Source of the DNA: Pirellulaceae bacterium
Lineage (GTDB): Bacteria; Planctomycetota; Planctomycetia; Pirellulales; Pirellulaceae
DNA: 43,408 bases
Direction: 5' to 3'
Assembly (NCBI GenBank): GCA_020852965.1
Contig: JADYZV010000120.1
Coordinates: forward strand, 1-43,408
Shown in pieces: positions 25,034 through 33,871 of this stretch. The notes under the pieces are model-generated. The model worked only from the letters and a program-made list of their open reading frames with translations. It made no database searches and was not told the DNA's origin. Both the position numbers and the translations under genes were made by a program. The first letter of the stretch is position 1. Each line of letters begins with the position of its first letter.

Positions 25034-26547
25034 TTCCAGATCTCCTCGGTATCGAAGCGCTGTGGGACGACGAGCGTCGTGAGCGGCTGATCCAGCTTGA
25101 TTTTGCCATCACCGGAGTGAAGTTGTATATGGGCACCCACCGAACCACCAACCTTCGCTGTCCGAGATTGGATTGGTAGTAGCGTCTGACAGAATAAACG
25201 CCCTTGCTGGTGAGTTACTGTAGCGAGGTGCTGGTCGATCGTAGGTTCGTCGATCGTGTGCAGCAGCCAGCGTTTTTCCAAAGCGGCGTCGGTGGATGTC
25301 ACTCGATCGAAAATGACAATGCAACCTGGCCTCACATGCAAAAACTGTCGCGTAAAGAGCGAAACTTTGTCGCTGCTGTGCGCTTTGGTCGCATCGCCGG
25401 CGGCGCAGGTAAAGTCTGCAGCGGTTTCGAAGGCAATAATACCATCCAGCCCGAGCGGTTCGCGAATCAGCGCTCCGTATTGGGCCGAATCTAAACTCCC
25501 GTCCGACTGCAATGTACGCACCCAACTTCCGCCGATCTGTCCACCGTCATTCCCCGGACCCAAGGCAAAAACCTCGCCAGGTTGAGTTAATGTAATCGTG
25601 TTGTGTGCGACGCTCCGCGTGAAATAGGATGAGTAGTGTGACGAGTCGCGATCGTCCGACCCCGAATCAATGGCCAGAGAACCGGCGCGGTCTATGACAA
25701 ACGAATTTTCATCAGCGTGATAATGGGTGCCAGGGGTGTAGGCTCTGCCAGACTTAAAGATGGCTACCACATCATCGTTATTCCAACCGGATCGCGACAC
25801 GACCTGCCCCACTCCCTCGAGATGTCGTCCCAGCGGCATCGATTGTGGATACACAAAATCGGTGGCCACTGGAATCTCAGGGTCGTACCACAAGACAGCC
25901 TTCCAAAGCTGAGCAACCGACCAGTGGTCGGGGCCCGCCATGGCCACGTCTATAGTCTCGCGCGCTTGGCGCTGCGCGAAACGATCGAGTTGATGTTTGG
26001 CTTCCTCGAGAAATACCGCATCCTGCGACAGGCTCCAAGCGATTCCAAGCGAAATCCAATGCTGCGCAACTGCAAAGGCATTGGTGTTGTCTCGAATTGC
26101 ATCGAAACCCGCTCGACGTCTGAAGTTGACGATGTAGTATTCATAAATGTGTTTGATCTCGGGATCACTCTCGATTCGTTTGCGAGTCAGCATTTCCCAC
26201 TCAGACCATTGCCCCGGGAGATTGCGACCAGGCGGCGAACCATCGTGAGCCGTACGGACAAAGAACTTCAGCTCACCCTGACCTTCAAACTGCAGTTCGC
26301 GAAACAGGGGTGACAGGCAACATGTATTCCAAGGCGCCGCGAGAAAGCTGCCCTTCCCCGAAGCCGTCCCAGCATGCGCTGTCCATTGCCTATAGTGTCC
26401 CCAGTCGAATTGGACTCCCTCCGAACTTTCAATCTGATCGGGTGCGCACAGATCGTAAACATGCCGTGAATCGTACTCAAACTCATCGGCATAGAGCTGT
26501 GCGGAAAGTACAATTAAAGCAATCGTCGGGATGCAATACCTTGTCAT
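25030..26547 (-). CDS. Short heparinase II/III-like polysaccharide lyase
   Basis: 505-aa exported protein (signal MTRYCIPTIALIVLSAQLYA). Residues about 215-500 match the C-terminal beta-sheet domain of heparinase II/III-like lyases: GVGQVVSRSGWNNDDVVAIF, THYHADENSFVIDRAGSLAIDSG, SVAHNTITL and RPGCIVIFDRV. The preceding alpha/alpha-toroid is much shorter than usual: only about 130 residues (75-205) separate the N-terminal part from that domain, whereas typical members are 600-750 aa. The toroid usually supplies catalytic Asn/His residues, so activity is doubtful, or this is a compact subtype. It is the first gene of the minus-strand operon, which points to acidic polysaccharide as substrate. 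Confidence 0.75.
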   Translation of the reverse strand: MTRYCIPTIALIVLSAQLYADEFEYDSRHVYDLCAPDQIESSEGVQFDWGHYRQWTAHAGTASGKGSFLAAPWNTCCLSPLFRELQFEGQGELKFFVRTAHDGSPPGRNLPGQWSEWEMLTRKRIESDPEIKHIYEYYIVNFRRRAGFDAIRDNTNAFAVAQHWISLGIAWSLSQDAVFLEEAKHQLDRFAQRQARETIDVAMAGPDHWSVAQLWKAVLWYDPEIPVATDFVYPQSMPLGRHLEGVGQVVSRSGWNNDDVVAIFKSGRAYTPGTHYHADENSFVIDRAGSLAIDSGSDDRDSSHYSSYFTRSVAHNTITLTQPGEVFALGPGNDGGQIGGSWVRTLQSDGSLDSAQYGALIREPLGLDGIIAFETAADFTCAAGDATKAHSSDKVSLFTRQFLHVRPGCIVIFDRVTSTDAALEKRWLLHTIDEPTIDQHLATVTHQQGRLFCQTLLPIQSRTAKVGGSVGAHIQLHSGDGKIKLDQPLTTLVVPQRFDTEEIWK

Positions 26548-26683
26548 CTTTTATCCGTCGTCCTTTGTCTCCGCGCAAGGTCGAACTGCTCTCGACATCA
26601 CCTAGCAGCCTCATAGATAAGATGCGTTAAACTGCGATCGTTGGCCGGATGTTTGTGAAGTGGTCCCGTGGACTGAACTTCCA

Positions 26684-26755
26684 CTACTTCTGTTCGAAAA
26701 CAAAAGTCGCGATCAACCATGCAGCGACGAGTATTGAACCGCGAAGCGCTTTCAT
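26684..26755 (-). CDS. 23-aa hydrophobic mini-ORF upstream of the operon
   Basis: A 23-codon frame begins MKALRGSILVAAWL and ends FEQK. It has a basic start and a hydrophobic core like a signal peptide or single membrane helix. GGGGAG (complement of 26764-26769) lies eight bases before the ATG, a good ribosome site. It is 136 bp upstream of the heparinase-like gene on the same strand. It could be a leader peptide, a tiny membrane protein, or the remnant of a lost exported protein. Confidence 0.35.
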   Translation of the reverse strand: MKALRGSILVAAWLIATFVFEQK

Positions 26756-26916
26756 TTCAATCGCTCCCCAAGGGGCACAAAGCAGCTCGAATTCGCTTAG
26801 CGTAGTTTCTCTGCGGCGCGTTGTCTAGTAACAAACCGGCAATGGAAATCGAGCGCTGGGGAACTATTGCTACCGATTTTTTTCCTATTGATCTAGGATT
26901 CTGGCCTCGCGTTCTC

Positions 26917-26979
26917 TTACAAGTGGCAAGATGCCAAAGATGCTGACGCCAAAATGGTTGCGAAGTAAAGTTGTCTCAT
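26917..26979 (-). CDS. 20-aa lipoprotein-signal-like mini-ORF
   Basis: The frame codes MRQLYFATILASASLASCHL followed by a stop. LASC is a correct lipobox, so the product would be almost only a lipoprotein signal peptide plus two residues. No clear ribosome site precedes it. It sits 54 bp after the stop of the lipoprotein at 27033, on the same strand. It may be a decayed lipoprotein gene or chance. The rest of the 485-bp gap (26548-27032) shows nothing further. Confidence 0.25.
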   Translation of the reverse strand: MRQLYFATILASASLASCHL

Positions 26980-27032
26980 GGCTGCGGAGAACTGGAAGCT
27001 TAGACGCGTAGAGAGCCGCGTCCACTAGCTAT

Positions 27033-27458
27033 TCACTTCACGACCGGTTCCATAACCACGGTAATATCATTCGCCTCATTCGGCTCAATGGTGTACGTTT
27101 TCTTTAATGTATACTTAGCGCGTCCTCCCCCTGCGGTACCGGGGTAGGGATAGATGCTAACATGGTATTCACCCGCAGCGGCTCGACCCTTGAAAGTCTT
27201 ACTAGAGCTTTCCGACTGAACCACGGTGTTGAGCGTAAACGTTCCATCTTCACCAATGCCTCCACTGCACTTGGTTTCTGGATCGGTGGTCAGCGTAAAT
27301 GTGATCAAACCGGACGTATGCGGTTGCCCATCCTTGGTCACGACCTTTCCCGTAATGGGGTACGTTTCGGGCCCACCCTGCATATTGCAGCCTACACTGA
27401 GCAGACAGATCCCAACGCCAATGAACTCAAGCCCACGAGTACGAATTAATTTTCCCAT
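27033..27458 (-). CDS. Small transthyretin-like lipoprotein, second copy
   Basis: 141-aa lipoprotein: signal with LSVGC lipobox (Cys about 24), then the same beta-sandwich as the protein at 11943-12377. TYPITGKVVTKDGQPHTSG, DGTFTLNT, IYPYPGTAGGGRAKYTLKK and the terminal EANDITVVMEP are nearly identical. Unlike that copy it has no DUF1559 gene beside it, so it is an orphan duplicate. GGAGATA lies some bases before the ATG. It is transcribed away from the FAD oxidoreductase, and the 310-bp gap between them holds both promoters. Confidence 0.8.
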   Translation of the reverse strand: MGKLIRTRGLEFIGVGICLLSVGCNMQGGPETYPITGKVVTKDGQPHTSGLITFTLTTDPETKCSGGIGEDGTFTLNTVVQSESSSKTFKGRAAAGEYHVSIYPYPGTAGGGRAKYTLKKTYTIEPNEANDITVVMEPVVK

Positions 27459-27768
27459 CAGCGATACTATCTCCAGTTAATAATCTGACAATTGTTTCCA
27501 GACGCTATTGTAGTGGCTCAGCCGATTCCGGCAAACGTTCGCCTGCAGAAATCGCCAAAAGCGCTGGCCAACGCGTCGATGCAAAGCCATCCTGCCTGTG
27601 GCCACTGCTCAGTTAGATTAAGATTGAAGTAGACGTTCACGAGTTAGCTCGTTCGTTGGCTATAAAAAGCACAATGACCATCAACAGAGGTTTTTCGTGT
27701 TGTTGGTGTGTTTCGTGGTTCGCACAACTTCGATAATTCAACTTCACTGCTCAATACGCGGAGCGAAC

Positions 27769-30042
27769 ATGTCCAGACTATCATACATCTGTACCTTGCT
27801 GGTCGCCGTTTCCTTAGCCTTACCGGCCACCTCAGCAGAACTGCTCGTCGAGGCGGAGAGTTTCAACACATGGGGCGGCTGGAAACTGGATACGCAATTC
27901 ATCCAGCAAATGGGCTCGCCCTATCTGCTAGCGCATGGTCTGGGACGGCCTGTCGAAGATGCCGTCACCACGGTCCAGTTTCCGCAAAAGGGTACGTACC
28001 GTGTATTCGTGCGAACCAAAGACTGGGTAGCGCGCTGGAATGCACCAGGCACTCCGGGACGTTTTCAAGTATGGGTGGACGGTCAGGCCCTGAGTGAAAC
28101 GTTTGGCAAGCAAGGCAAGGATTGGTTTTGGCAGGCTGGTGGAACCGTGGAAATCTCAGAGCTCGAAGTGACCTTGAGCTTGCACGACTTGACCGGATTC
28201 GATGGCCGTTGCGATGCGATCTATTTTACTACTAGTGACCAACCGCCTCCCAATGTGGCCGAACCATTGGCCGATTGGCGACTGGCCCAGTTGGGACTCG
28301 ATAGGGAGCCCGTTCGTCGCGCGGGCTACGATCTGGTCGTAATTGGTGGTGGCTATGCGGGGATGGGGGCGGCCATCTCCGCCGCGCGCATGGGATGCAG
28401 GGTGGCCTTGATTCAAGATCGACCTGTGCTAGGGGGCAATGGCAGTAGCGAGGTCCGCGTCTGGGCGCAGGGCAATATCCGCCGCGGGCGTTTCCCGCGA
28501 ATTGGCGAGATTATCGAGGAGTTCGCCGATAGCGCAACCAAGTCGCCAGGCCGTGCCGAAGAGTTCGGAGATGATTTGAAGGAAGCGATCATTCGGGCTG
28601 AAGCCAACATCGATCTCTTCCTCAACCACCATGCCTATCAAGTTAGCGCCGCAGGTGGACACATTCAATCGGTAACCGCCTTCGATACTCGTACCAGCCA
28701 ACAATCCCAGTTCGAAGGCGCATTGTTTTGCGATAGCACGGGACATGGCACGATCGGTTTCCTAGCGGGTGCCGATTGGGACATGGAAGAAGAAGGCCGC
28801 ATGGGCATGAGCAACATGTGGACTTGGGACGAGCTCGCGGAGCCCGTCGAGTTTCCGGAAACGCCCTGGGCTCTCGATCTGACCATGGAAGATTTCCCCT
28901 ATCCTCGCGATCACCATGGCCAGTGGTTTTGGGAAAGTGGCTTCAATAAAGATGCCGTGAATGACGCCGAAGGGATTCGCGATCATAACTTGCGTGCAGT
29001 TTACGGTGCGTTCAACGCCATGAAGAATCGAGATGGTGCCGACGATCACAAGCATGCGATTCTTACTTGGATCGCTTACATCGGCGGCCCACGCGAGTCG
29101 CGGCGCCTGCTGGGCGATGTCGTACTCACGCAAGAGGATATTGTCAGCAAACGCAATTTTAACGATGGCGTCGTGCCAAGCACGTGGTCGATCGATTTAC
29201 ACTACCCCAAGAAACAATACGCCGAGAAATTCCCTGACAATCCGTTTATCAGCGTCGCTGAGTTCAACACCAGCGTCGATCGCGAGTACGGATACCCAGT
29301 CCCCTATCGTTGCTTCTACAGCCGAAATGTCGACAACCTGTTTATGGCTGGGCGCGACATCAGCGTCACGCATCAAGCGCTGGGGACCACGCGCGTCATG
29401 AAGACCTGTGGCATGATGGGCGAAGTCGTCGGTCGGGCGGCCAGCGTGTGCGCCAAGTACACTTGTCAGCCTCGGGATGTGTACGAAGAGCACCTCGATG
29501 AACTGATCGAACTGCTCCAATTGCCCGGCAAAGCGCGACGCGAAACTGTGAATAGTCCGATTACTATTCCCGACGATGCGCTGGAATTAGCCGGACCTTT
29601 TGGACCGCTCGCGGGACTAGATCCTAAGAAATTAAAGGGATTGGTAATCGACGATCGGGACGCCGAGAAAGAAGGGACTTGGACCGAAGGCAAAGGCCTC
29701 AAAGGCTTTGTCGGTCATGGCTATCTGTACTCCACCGATCCTCAAGCCACCATTCGCTTTCCATTCGAAGCACCGGCAAGCAGATTATTTGAAATTCGAA
29801 TCGCCTACCAGGCTCACGAGAACCGCGCTGCGAATGCACAAGTCGAAGTCGCCATAGGCGACCGTGTTACTACGCACGAAGTGAACATGCGAAAACCAGC
29901 TCGCTCCGAGAATGACTTTCAGTCGCTCGGCAGATTCAAGATGAAACAAGGAGAACATGGCAGCGTAGTGCTCAAGGCCGCCGGTGGCGATGGCCACGTC
30001 CACGCCGATGCCGTACAAATCATACCGGCCGATGAGGACTAG
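27769..30042 (+). CDS. Exported FAD-dependent oxidoreductase with golvesin-like C-terminus
   Basis: 757-aa protein with a clean signal peptide (MSRLSYICTLLVAVSLALPA). Residues about 25-165 are a carbohydrate-binding-like beta domain (LLVEAESFNTWGGW). The FAD domain starts at about 187 with YDLVVIGGGYAGMGAAISA (dinucleotide motif GGGYAGMG at 193-200) and LIQDRPVLGGNGSSEVR; DNLFMAGRDISVTHQALGTTRVM closes the fold. Residues about 640-757 resemble golvesin/xanthan-lyase C-terminal domains (WTEGKGLKGFVGHGYLYS...). Such 'FAD-dependent oxidoreductase' proteins are abundant in planctomycetes and probably act on sugars at the surface. ATG 27769 is favoured by GGAG six bases upstream and the signal peptide; the frame is open from 27697. 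Confidence 0.85.
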   Translation: MSRLSYICTLLVAVSLALPATSAELLVEAESFNTWGGWKLDTQFIQQMGSPYLLAHGLGRPVEDAVTTVQFPQKGTYRVFVRTKDWVARWNAPGTPGRFQVWVDGQALSETFGKQGKDWFWQAGGTVEISELEVTLSLHDLTGFDGRCDAIYFTTSDQPPPNVAEPLADWRLAQLGLDREPVRRAGYDLVVIGGGYAGMGAAISAARMGCRVALIQDRPVLGGNGSSEVRVWAQGNIRRGRFPRIGEIIEEFADSATKSPGRAEEFGDDLKEAIIRAEANIDLFLNHHAYQVSAAGGHIQSVTAFDTRTSQQSQFEGALFCDSTGHGTIGFLAGADWDMEEEGRMGMSNMWTWDELAEPVEFPETPWALDLTMEDFPYPRDHHGQWFWESGFNKDAVNDAEGIRDHNLRAVYGAFNAMKNRDGADDHKHAILTWIAYIGGPRESRRLLGDVVLTQEDIVSKRNFNDGVVPSTWSIDLHYPKKQYAEKFPDNPFISVAEFNTSVDREYGYPVPYRCFYSRNVDNLFMAGRDISVTHQALGTTRVMKTCGMMGEVVGRAASVCAKYTCQPRDVYEEHLDELIELLQLPGKARRETVNSPITIPDDALELAGPFGPLAGLDPKKLKGLVIDDRDAEKEGTWTEGKGLKGFVGHGYLYSTDPQATIRFPFEAPASRLFEIRIAYQAHENRAANAQVEVAIGDRVTTHEVNMRKPARSENDFQSLGRFKMKQGEHGSVVLKAAGGDGHVHADAVQIIPADED

Positions 30043-30239
30043 TCCAATCGTTTAGCGCCTAGCCGTAGTATTCCGTGAATCACTCAGCGTGTCGCTGCAA
30101 ATTGTTTAACAACTAGCCGGAGTAGCCGCTGGATCATAGGCGATGTCTACTATGAGGTAGAGTCATGAAGCACCGGTGATGGAACCAGCAAGAGAGTACC
30201 GGCTACGCAGGCGCAGGCAGAATTTAGGGTACAGGCTGG

Positions 30240-32015
30240 ATGAAACGTTCGCAAAGCACCGAAAGTCGCCAGCCAAAATACGCAGCTCGGCTTTCTAAAC
30301 TACTGCAGGCGAGCCGCTTGTTCGTGCTGGGGTGCGTCGTTTGGTTGATTCACTCCCAACACCAGGAGCTTTTAAGCGAAACGCAGGCTCGAACGGACTA
30401 TGAGCAACTCATGCCGATTCTCCAGGAAGTTCTACCCGACGCGCGATCGCTTCAACCGCGACGCATCGAAGATGGTACTGGCCTGCTGGCCATCGAGAGT
30501 TCGCACGGGGAGCAGATCGGCTGGGGAGCTCGCACTTCACCCATTTCTGATCGCATTATCGGTTTCTCTGGACCGACCGACGTGCTCCTCATCTTTGATA
30601 TGCAGCAACGCCTTTTGCGGGCTAGCGTATTGTCAAGTCGCGATACGCGCGACCACGTTCGGCGAGTTCTAGCAAGTCCACTGCTAGAGGAATTGCGAGG
30701 AAAAGAACTCGAGCAATTGCGAAGCACGCGACCGGTGGACGGCGTATCGGGGGCCACACTGACCAGCCTGGCTATCATCGAATCGATTCACCATCGCTTG
30801 CAACCCGCGCAGGCGAGCGAGTCCGATCGGGGTGAGCCTGCTTCTTTAAAATTTCCGTCGCTGGTTCGAATGCAAGACGTGCGAGTGTTGTTTCCAGAGG
30901 CGGAGTCGATTGCCTTCGATGCAAAACTGCAATTGTGGCGTGTACAGGACGGTCGACACAACCTCTTGGGACATTTGCAGCGCAGTTCACCCGCTTCCGA
31001 TAACGTGGTCGGCTATCAGGGGCCGACGGATTCACTGATCGCCTTGGATGCTGCAGGGCGGGTAATCGGAATTGCGGTGGGTGAGAGCTATGACAACGAG
31101 CCCTACGTGGACTACGTGCGGACTGACAGGTACTTCCGTAAGCTATTCAATGGTCAAACACTCGAAGAGCTGGCGTACCTGGATTGGGATGCCAGCCAGA
31201 TCGAGGGCGTCAGTGGTGCCACCATGACCAGTCGTGCCGTTGCCAAAGGCATTGTTACGTCAGCTTCTGTACAGCTTGAACGTCAGACAACAGCCGATTT
31301 AATTCCTGCACAAACGCCAATGCGGCCAACACTCTTCAATCCAACCACGCGGCGCGATATTTCGACGATTGGACTAGCTCTGCTGGGAGTCGTCTTTGCC
31401 TTCACGCGTTGGAAGCGCACGCGCTGGCTGCGCATACTGTTTCAGTTTTTACTCATCGGCTGGCTGGGCTTGGTCAATGGAGACCTGCTCTCGCAAGCGA
31501 TGTGGGTCGGTTGGGCGCAAAGTGGAGTACCGCTAAACAACGCACTTGGATTAGTCTGTCTAACGGGAGTCGCATTGATCTTACCGATCACGACTGGAAA
31601 GAATGTCTATTGTGCCCACATCTGTCCCCACGGTGCGGTTCAACAATTGGTACGCAATCGTTTGCCGAGCAGGTGGAGAATTCCACCGCGAATCGAAACC
31701 ATACTGCGCTGGCTCCCCGCGAGTCTACGAGCTTGGGTTCTCGTTGTCGCGATACTTCACCTTCCGCTTAGCCTGGTAGACATCGAGCCTTTTGACGCGT
31801 GGTTGTGGCCGATTGCGGGGATTGCCGCATTGAGTGTGGCCATTGTCGGGCTGGTAGCCTCGCTGTTTATACCGATGGCATACTGTCGCTACGGCTGTCC
31901 TACCGGAAAGTTGCTCGACTACTTGCGCGCGACCTCCCATGGTCGCTGGACTCGCCGCGATACCGCCGGATTTGTGCTGCTGAGCGTGGCGGTTGCTCTA
32001 ACCTTCTTCGCGTAG
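30240..32015 (+). CDS. NosR/RnfG-like membrane protein with two FMN-binding domains
   Basis: 591-aa membrane protein. After one N-terminal helix (about 24-38) come two FMN-binding domains in tandem, each ending in the covalent-flavin motif: SGAT at 170-173 and SGAT at 325-328. In RnfG/NqrC/NosR the Thr carries FMN. The C-terminal half has five or six helices and two CxxxCP motifs, C458/C462 (CAHICPHG) and C549/C553 (CRYGCPTG), as in NosR/NapH polyferredoxin-like proteins. The final ferredoxin-type 4Fe-4S domain of NosR is missing. It probably carries electrons across the membrane between quinone and extracytoplasmic partners. No flavin transferase (ApbE) is visible here. It follows the FAD oxidoreductase by 197 bp on the same strand. 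Confidence 0.8.
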   Translation: MKRSQSTESRQPKYAARLSKLLQASRLFVLGCVVWLIHSQHQELLSETQARTDYEQLMPILQEVLPDARSLQPRRIEDGTGLLAIESSHGEQIGWGARTSPISDRIIGFSGPTDVLLIFDMQQRLLRASVLSSRDTRDHVRRVLASPLLEELRGKELEQLRSTRPVDGVSGATLTSLAIIESIHHRLQPAQASESDRGEPASLKFPSLVRMQDVRVLFPEAESIAFDAKLQLWRVQDGRHNLLGHLQRSSPASDNVVGYQGPTDSLIALDAAGRVIGIAVGESYDNEPYVDYVRTDRYFRKLFNGQTLEELAYLDWDASQIEGVSGATMTSRAVAKGIVTSASVQLERQTTADLIPAQTPMRPTLFNPTTRRDISTIGLALLGVVFAFTRWKRTRWLRILFQFLLIGWLGLVNGDLLSQAMWVGWAQSGVPLNNALGLVCLTGVALILPITTGKNVYCAHICPHGAVQQLVRNRLPSRWRIPPRIETILRWLPASLRAWVLVVAILHLPLSLVDIEPFDAWLWPIAGIAALSVAIVGLVASLFIPMAYCRYGCPTGKLLDYLRATSHGRWTRRDTAGFVLLSVAVALTFFA

Positions 32016-32016
32016 A

Positions 32017-32229
32017 CTATTGCCCAGCTTCGTCATAAGATGTGTCCGATGGATCCTTGAGCACTCGACTGAACAGGCTGAAGTAATTGGCCCCGACCCC
32101 ACGATACGGTTTACCCTGCCGCCACAACTGACCCTCGCGAACCGTAAGTCCTGGCAGTTCCTGCGACGGCAGTTCTGCCGCATAGGCCGATAGGCTCAAA
32201 CTGAAAACAAGTATAACAAAGTAAATCAT
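32017..32229 (-). pseudogene. Truncated 5' remnant of a GH5/cellulase-like gene
   Basis: 70 codons: signal peptide (MIYFVILVFSLSLSAYA) then GQLWRQGKPYRGVGANYF, which is the start of secreted GH5/cellulase-like proteins. After DTSYDEAGQ the frame stops at 32017-32019, one base from the stop of the neighbouring plus-strand gene. The normal enzyme continues for several hundred residues. AAGGAG six bases before the ATG shows that the start region is intact. The simplest reading is a deletion whose junction lies at the end of the FMN-protein gene. Confidence 0.7.
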
Positions 32230-32371
32230 TCGAAACTCCTTCGAAGTTGAGGGTAGGTTAGAATTGTTGTAACCAATCACGAATATGCAGGATAGTCGCT
32301 TGGGTGCTTCCCATAACCTTTGACGCTATTCTTAGGACGATGCTACGTTTTTACTCTGGAACAACTACATC

Positions 32372-33724
32372 ATGCGTGTCCATCGAATCTTGATTGGTCT
32401 GGTCTGCTTACTGCCGGTGGCCATTCATTCACTGCCAATCGTACAGGGAGACGACGCCCAATTCCCTTGGCAGGTCGGTGCGGCGACGGCGGAGATGGTC
32501 GCAGAAGATGACATGGTCATCGGGGGTGGCATTAGCCCGGCCACGCTCGCCGGACAGGAAGGCAAACTCCAAGCAACCGCGACGGTCATCCATGGTCAGA
32601 CGCGATTGTGCCTGGTCGGCGTCGATATGCTAATGATGCACCGCGACTATCTTGATCAAGCCGCCCATGAGATAGAACTTGAGTGCGAGATACCGTTTGA
32701 GAATATCCTCATCAACGCCAGCCATACGCATCATGCGCCCTCAACGGTAACCGTACATGGCTATGAACGGGATGAAGAGTTTTGTCGGCGCACGGTGGCG
32801 GCTATTGTGGCGGCGGCCAAAGAAGCCAATCGACTAGCCACCGCATCACCTCCCTGCCGAGGCATATTTCGCTTGGGGCAAGAGGCAACCGTAGGCCAAA
32901 ACAGTCGACAATTGCTCAAGGATGGGAAGATCTACTGGATCGGTCCAATGGATGATTTCGTGCGGCCCACGGATCCGTTCGATGTCGATCTCCCCGTGCT
33001 GGCATTTCAGCAGAAAAGTGGTCAACTCGCTGCGGCACTTTTCAATCATTCGACACATTGCATCGGTGCGCGCAGCGGGAAACGCTCGCCGGGCTTCTAT
33101 GGCTTGGCCGCTCAGGAATTGTCCGGGCAATATGGGATACCCATCAGCTTCTTATCCGGTGCAGGTGGCTCGACTCATAATCTGCGGCTGAGCGCCGACG
33201 AGATGGTGATTCGTATCAAGGCGGCTTTCGATGCGGCCTTGAAAGCGGCCGATCCCATGCAGTCCACTCGATTGGCCTCCATCAAACGCGAAGTGCAGTT
33301 TCAAGTTCGCACCTTTGACGAACAGGCAGAGGACCAAGCGGTACGCGAGTATTGCCAGAAGTATGCGCCCGGCTATTCCGATGAGATCGTGCAAGTCTTT
33401 CGCGACAGTCGCGTGAAGCTAAAGCCGTTTCAGGGTGAGAGTCGTCCGATGTGGTTGCAAGCCATGCGAATCGGTGACGTAGTGTTGGTCGGAGTACCGG
33501 CCGAGTTCTTTACCGTGTTGGGGCTGGAGATTAAACGCCGCTCCCCATTTCGCTACACCTTCGTATGCGGGTTGAGCAATGACTACATCGGTTACACACC
33601 CAGTCGCCAGGGCTTTGAGAATGGCGGCTATCAAGCTTGGATGGGCTTGCACAGCTTTTCCGAGCGAGGAACCGGCGAAATGATCGTCGAAGAGTGTTTG
33701 GAAATGCTCGACCAGTTGCAGTAG
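32372..33724 (+). CDS. Secreted neutral/alkaline ceramidase-like protein
   Basis: 450-aa exported protein (signal MRVHRILIGLVCLLPVAIHS). The mature region matches the N-terminal domain of neutral/alkaline non-lysosomal ceramidases: an opening like 'VGAATAEM', NASHTHHAPSTVTVHG with zinc-type His residues, FNHSTHCIGARSGKRSPGFYGLAAQELS, and GVPAEFFTVLGLEIKRRSPF plus NDYIGYTPSRQGFENGGYQ near the end. Full ceramidases are about 650-750 aa with an Ig-like C-terminus; planctomycete 'ceramidase N-terminal' proteins of about 450 aa are usual. The substrate may be an amide lipid or something else. It is divergent from the truncated gene at 32017-32229. A CGGCAG-ATGG-CTGCCG hairpin at 33753-33768 follows the stop. 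Confidence 0.8.
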   Translation: MRVHRILIGLVCLLPVAIHSLPIVQGDDAQFPWQVGAATAEMVAEDDMVIGGGISPATLAGQEGKLQATATVIHGQTRLCLVGVDMLMMHRDYLDQAAHEIELECEIPFENILINASHTHHAPSTVTVHGYERDEEFCRRTVAAIVAAAKEANRLATASPPCRGIFRLGQEATVGQNSRQLLKDGKIYWIGPMDDFVRPTDPFDVDLPVLAFQQKSGQLAAALFNHSTHCIGARSGKRSPGFYGLAAQELSGQYGIPISFLSGAGGSTHNLRLSADEMVIRIKAAFDAALKAADPMQSTRLASIKREVQFQVRTFDEQAEDQAVREYCQKYAPGYSDEIVQVFRDSRVKLKPFQGESRPMWLQAMRIGDVVLVGVPAEFFTVLGLEIKRRSPFRYTFVCGLSNDYIGYTPSRQGFENGGYQAWMGLHSFSERGTGEMIVEECLEMLDQLQ

Positions 33725-33871
33725 GCTCGAGGTGGCATCCGCGTTTGAGCGTCGGCAGATGGCTGCCGCAAGTGCCGTCGCCTGCGATCTGCCTACTCTT
33801 TGCAATTCTGTGGGTTCGTTGGTAGGTTTATTTTGTCTCGCTGCCTTAAACGACCATCGGTGTCACCACGA

